A stretch of DNA of 7,370 bases from Prevotellaceae bacterium UBA3849 (GTDB taxonomy: Bacteria > Bacteroidota > Bacteroidia > Bacteroidales > Bacteroidaceae). Shown here piece by piece: positions 5,128-7,370 of this stretch. The DNA is taken from positions 12,105 through 19,474 of the forward strand of contig DGHL01000101.1 in assembly GCA_002392645.1 (NCBI GenBank), written 5' to 3'. The notes below the pieces were generated by a model. The model saw nothing but the letters and a program-made list of their open reading frames with translations. It did no database searches and had not been told where the DNA came from. The number at the start of each line of letters is the position of its first letter. Position 1 is the first letter of the stretch. The position numbers and the translations under genes were made by a program.

Positions 5128-6657
5128 ATGAAGAGCTTTTCTATAGACTTGTTTCGCTTTGCATTTGTACTCATGATAGCATTGTCGTGTGTGAGATATG
5201 TGTATGCGGAAGGTGTGGAGGGCACAGCGAGGACCAATGTGACGTATGATGTGGCTGCTGAGGCGGCATTTGGTACGGGAGACTATAATGCGTATCAGTT
5301 GGTGACTAATCGTCATCATATATTGGGCACCCGTAGTAATACTGCGTATATGCGTGCGGCGGTCAATCTGAATCATCGTATAGGCGGAAGTTGGAACCTT
5401 GCTGGATGTGTTGATGCTGTGGCATCACTTCATGCAGATCATAAGGTGTATCTGCAACAGTGTTACCTGAGATTGGCAAACAAGATATTGTTTGTTGAGG
5501 CAGGAAACCATGAAGAGCGTCAGGTGGTACGTGATGACAGCCTGTCCGTCGGCTCGTTTGTTAAGGGCACTAATGCGAAACCGATTCCGCAGGTGCGCGT
5601 GGGAACGAATGGGTTTCTGACAGTACCTTATACGAAGGAATGGGTGCAGGTGAACTTTGAAATAGGGTATGGCAGGTTTCTTGACGGCGATTATCGCCGG
5701 GATGTGATGATGAACTCGAATGGGGTGAATATGTCATACATTTCTGGTGTGTATTACCATCAGAAGCATTTGTATATACGCAGTAACCCAAATAAAAGGT
5801 TCTTTGCAATGATAGGGATAGAACATGCAGTGCAGTTTGGAGGTACGCATAGGGATTTTTCAGACGGTACAATGAAAGTTATTGAAAAACCTGCCAATAT
5901 GAACGCTTTCCTGAATGTAATACTGCCGTTGGGTGATGATGAATATTTTGAGCATGAGGCTCTGGAGGATTGGGTGTTTGGAAATCATGTGGGCGTGATG
6001 ACGTATCAGGTGGGATGCAATATAACACCATGTCATCGTGTGCAGGCTTATCTCGATAATCCGTTTGAGGATGGTTCGGGTGTGCGTAAGGGAAATGGTT
6101 ACGACGGACTGTGGGGCTTGCAGTATAGTAATACGTCGCCAGGCAGGCAGATTGTGAGGGCGGCAGTGTTTGAGTATTTCCAAAGTACTAATCAGTCTGG
6201 TCCGCTGCATTGGGACAACGCTGACTATCCAGAGCCGATACGTAGTCAGATTACGGAGTTTGTCACAGGCGCAGATAATTATTATAACCATTATTTCTAT
6301 GGTGGGTATCAATATTACGGAATGGTGCCTGGTGTGGCACTGATAACTTCACCTATATATAATAAGGATGGATACTCTGACTTTCATGATACGCGCGTAA
6401 AGGCATGGCATGTGGGAGTAAGGGGCGAGTTGACAGGTCGGTTGTCATACATGTTGCGTGGCTCATATAGGGAAGGGTGGGGCACTTATTATGCTCCGCT
6501 TGCAAGAAGACATCACTCTTTTGATGCAATGATACAGGGTTCGTATAACCTGAACGCATGGAATGTTAGTGCTGCGTATGGCTTGAGTAAGGGAAATATA
6601 TATGGCGATTGTTCTACTTTTAATATTAGGATAGGATATCATGGCAAAATTTTTTAA
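5128..6657 (+). CDS. Capsule assembly Wzi family outer membrane protein
   Basis: A 509-residue protein with a signal peptide (residues 1-27: basic/aromatic start, core FAFVLMIALS, cleavage near VYA). The rest alternates in beta-barrel fashion and ends in Phe, the usual last residue of outer membrane barrels. Segments recalling the Bacteroidetes Wzi family are KPIPQVRVGTNGFLTVPYTK (151-170), FEIGYGRFLDG (177-187), AVQFGG (234-239), the Tyr-rich DNYYNHYFYGGYQYYG (383-398), SPIYNKDG (408-415) and WGTYY (451-455). E. coli Wzi is an outer membrane lectin that anchors capsule to the cell surface. Bacteroidetes homologues are common outside capsule loci, and no capsule genes are present here, so a capsule role is inferred from family only. 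It is the first gene of a two-gene unit and its last 17 bp overlap the lipoprotein gene. The 5128 ATG is chosen because it gives the intact signal peptide. Confidence 0.83.
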   Translation: MKSFSIDLFRFAFVLMIALSCVRYVYAEGVEGTARTNVTYDVAAEAAFGTGDYNAYQLVTNRHHILGTRSNTAYMRAAVNLNHRIGGSWNLAGCVDAVASLHADHKVYLQQCYLRLANKILFVEAGNHEERQVVRDDSLSVGSFVKGTNAKPIPQVRVGTNGFLTVPYTKEWVQVNFEIGYGRFLDGDYRRDVMMNSNGVNMSYISGVYYHQKHLYIRSNPNKRFFAMIGIEHAVQFGGTHRDFSDGTMKVIEKPANMNAFLNVILPLGDDEYFEHEALEDWVFGNHVGVMTYQVGCNITPCHRVQAYLDNPFEDGSGVRKGNGYDGLWGLQYSNTSPGRQIVRAAVFEYFQSTNQSGPLHWDNADYPEPIRSQITEFVTGADNYYNHYFYGGYQYYGMVPGVALITSPIYNKDGYSDFHDTRVKAWHVGVRGELTGRLSYMLRGSYREGWGTYYAPLARRHHSFDAMIQGSYNLNAWNVSAAYGLSKGNIYGDCSTFNIRIGYHGKIF

Positions 6658-7024
6658 GAATATATATATCGTCGTTTTGTGCGTTGTGCTGATGGCTGCA
6701 TGCCAGGAGGGAAATGAGGCTGGCGACTTGCTTGGACAGTGGCGCATGAATGACTCTGATACTAAGTATGTGAGGTTCTCTGGTAATCTCGCATATATCG
6801 ATGAACTTGGTGTTGGGGGAGTGTGGGGGCATTTCGTGAAAGATGGAGATAGTTTGTTTATACAATGCTATTCTATAGAACGGCAGGCGCAGGACACTCT
6901 TATCGTGGAAGATGATTTTGGTTTCAAACCATTTGAGAATATTCGTTTGCGTGTTGAATGTATTACGGATGATCGACTGCTCCTGAGTGGGAATGGACAG
7001 ACGTGGGGCTTTTATAAATATTAA
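6641..7024 (+). CDS. Small lipocalin-like lipoprotein
   Basis: A 127-residue protein with a lipoprotein signal: a basic N-terminus (MAKFFKN), a hydrophobic core, and L-M-A-A-C with Cys21 as the lipidation site. The residues after Cys are QEGNE. Acidic residues soon after Cys are compatible with the Bacteroidetes lipoprotein export signal for surface display, but the match is weak. The mature part (LLGQWRMNDSDTKYVRFSG, then short strands to WGFYKY) resembles the small lipocalin-like domains of Bacteroidales, where G-x-W opens the barrel and a W-x-F-Y-K-Y strand closes it. Its start lies inside the Wzi-family gene in another frame (17-bp overlap), so translational coupling is likely and the two products probably act together at the outer membrane. 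The ligand is unknown. The family call is moderate; the lipoprotein call is strong. Confidence 0.8.
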   Translation: MAKFFKNIYIVVLCVVLMAACQEGNEAGDLLGQWRMNDSDTKYVRFSGNLAYIDELGVGGVWGHFVKDGDSLFIQCYSIERQAQDTLIVEDDFGFKPFENIRLRVECITDDRLLLSGNGQTWGFYKY

Positions 7025-7060
7025 GATGTAGAGGATGGGGACTTTTTATGGTCAGAATTA

Positions 7061-7083
7061 AGGTGGGTTCTAATAATTCCCAC
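7061..7083 (+). repeat. Left terminal inverted repeat of the MITE
   Basis: This 23-bp arm pairs with 7231-7253 with a single mismatch (T against A in the CTAATAATT / CTAAAAATT segment). It begins 36 bp after the lipoprotein stop codon. Confidence 0.9.
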
Positions 7084-7110
7084 TGTCAGATTTTTGAATT
7101 TATTTCGAGG

Positions 7111-7172
7111 GCAAAATGTTAGCTGATAAGTGAGCATAGCGGGCTATGTGACCGCAGAAGCTAGCAGTTTGC
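7111..7172. repeat. Nested, co-centred inverted repeats inside the MITE
   Basis: The arms GCAAAATGTTAGCT (7111-7124) and AGCTAGCAGTTTGC (7159-7172) pair at 12 of 14 positions. A second pair, CATAGC (7135-7140) and GCTATG (7143-7148), has exactly the same centre (7141.5). Together they could form one long hairpin with an internal loop. This structure is offset from the centre of the outer TIRs (7157). Confidence 0.75.
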
Positions 7173-7230
7173 ACCAAAAGAAAACAAAAATATGACATAA
7201 TGTTATTCATGTAATTAACTAATTTAACTC

Positions 7231-7253
7231 GTGGGAATTTTTAGAACCCACCT
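7231..7253 (-). repeat. Right terminal inverted repeat of the MITE
   Basis: The reverse complement of this arm reads AGGTGGGTTC at its outer end and matches the left arm at 22 of 23 bases. It lies 24 bp from the comF stop codon, with TTA immediately outside it. Confidence 0.9.
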
Positions 7254-7277
7254 TTAATCAGTAATATTACATCAAGG

Positions 7278-7370
7278 TTATAATGATACGATTCCAAGGG
7301 ATAGGATGCTGATTCTTATTCCTTGGATTTTTTGTAAGACCTTGCAACATTCGATTGTAGTAGCACCTGT
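7278..7370 (-). CDS. comF: ComF family phosphoribosyltransferase, C-terminal fragment
   Basis: On the minus strand, an open frame from the window edge to a TAA at 7278-7280 encodes 30 residues starting TGATTIECCKVLQKI and ending LSLGIVSL. The TGAT, then an alpha helix with C-x-x-x-L, then G-I-R-I-S-I-L-S-L matches the end of the ComF/type I phosphoribosyltransferase fold. There TTGAT is the phosphate-binding part of the PRPP loop (D-D-V-x-T-T-G-A-T) and the final strand is V-x-V-L-T-L-A. ComF proteins are linked to DNA uptake in naturally competent bacteria; in Bacteroidetes they are widespread and their role is mostly untested. Most of the gene, including the zinc-binding N-terminus, lies beyond the window. 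It converges on the Wzi-lipoprotein operon, with the MITE between them. The positive call rests on 30 residues. Confidence 0.72.
   Translation of the reverse strand, partial: TGATTIECCKVLQKIQGIRISILSLGIVSL
7293..7333 (+). terminator. Rho-independent terminator for the plus-strand operon, embedded in comF
   Basis: The arms 7293-7306 (TCCAAGGGATAGGA) and 7314-7327 (TCTTATTCCTTGGA) form a 14-bp stem with two G-U pairs and a 7-base loop. Six T residues (7328-7333) follow on the plus strand. The minus strand has no equivalent T-run, so it works in one direction. It lies within the comF C-terminal codons and about 270 bp past the lipoprotein stop. It is the only terminator-like structure I see downstream of that operon. 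Confidence 0.7.

Larger units (their letters stand above)
7058..7256. mobile_element. MITE-like element (193 bp) with TTA target-site duplication
   Basis: The terminal inverted repeats are 7061-7083 and 7231-7253: 23 bp, identical at 22 positions when one is reverse-complemented, each beginning AGGTGGGTTCTAA and ending ATTCCCAC. They are flanked by a direct TTA on both sides (7058-7060 and 7254-7256). The interior has no coding capacity. A short, non-coding unit with long TIRs and a 3-bp duplication fits a MITE mobilised in trans by an insertion sequence. A TNA-type duplication is known for the IS1031 group of the IS5 family, but assigning that group here is a guess. Each TIR is itself bounded by GTGGG and CCCAC, possibly for transposase binding. 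The element sits between the stop codons of two convergent genes. Confidence 0.88.

Noticed and set aside
5860..6312. 150-residue minus-strand open frame inside the Wzi-family gene
   Set aside because: It is the complement of clear Wzi-family codons and has no matching motifs or start context.
7293..7333. Terminator for comF on the minus strand
   Set aside because: The hairpin lies before the comF stop codon and lacks a T-run in the minus direction, so it can only serve plus-strand transcripts.

Overview
The window looks like chromosomal DNA from a Bacteroidales bacterium, most likely a gut or oral Prevotella-type genome (Prevotellaceae). The supporting signs are a BspA-type leucine-rich-repeat surface protein, a GH97 glycosidase, a Wzi-family outer membrane protein, TAnnTTTG-type -7 promoter boxes, A-rich leaders without Shine-Dalgarno sequences, and heptameric intergenic repeats. 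The genus is inferred, not proven.

Layout, left to right. (i) 1-216: the C-terminal tail of an Rpn/PD-(D/E)XK 'transposase family' nuclease, made of 12-bp coding repeats. (ii) 217-524: a repeat-rich spacer with a seven-unit heptamer array, nine TCAC units, a 10-bp palindrome and an 18-bp hairpin. (iii) 525-2594 (+): a secreted BspA-like protein with a signal peptide, ten LRR units at an almost exact 26-residue period, a beta-rich middle domain and a C-terminal dockerin-like pair of calcium-binding loops. Its two halves differ sharply in GC content. (iv) 2595-2841: a second heptamer array, degenerate 9-bp repeats and a perfect 19-bp hairpin that probably terminates two convergent genes. (v) 2842-4830 (-): a GH97 enzyme with the residue pattern of retaining alpha-galactosidases. 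(vi) 4831-5127: a divergent promoter region. (vii) 5128-7024 (+): a two-gene unit, a Wzi-family outer membrane protein overlapping a small lipocalin-like lipoprotein by 17 bp. (viii) 7061-7253: a 193-bp MITE-like element with 23-bp terminal inverted repeats and a TTA target duplication. (ix) 7278-7370 (-): the C-terminus of a ComF-family phosphoribosyltransferase, which contains a hairpin plus T6 that could terminate the opposing operon.

The genes do not form one pathway. The common theme is the cell envelope: a surface adhesin-like protein, an exported glycosidase, and a Wzi/lipoprotein pair, with mobile or repeat DNA in the gaps. I do not see a clearly new defence or metabolic system. The items most worth following up are the MITE with its nested co-centred hairpin, the terminator apparently encoded inside comF, the TCAC tract and hairpin upstream of the BspA-like gene, and the mosaic composition of that gene.
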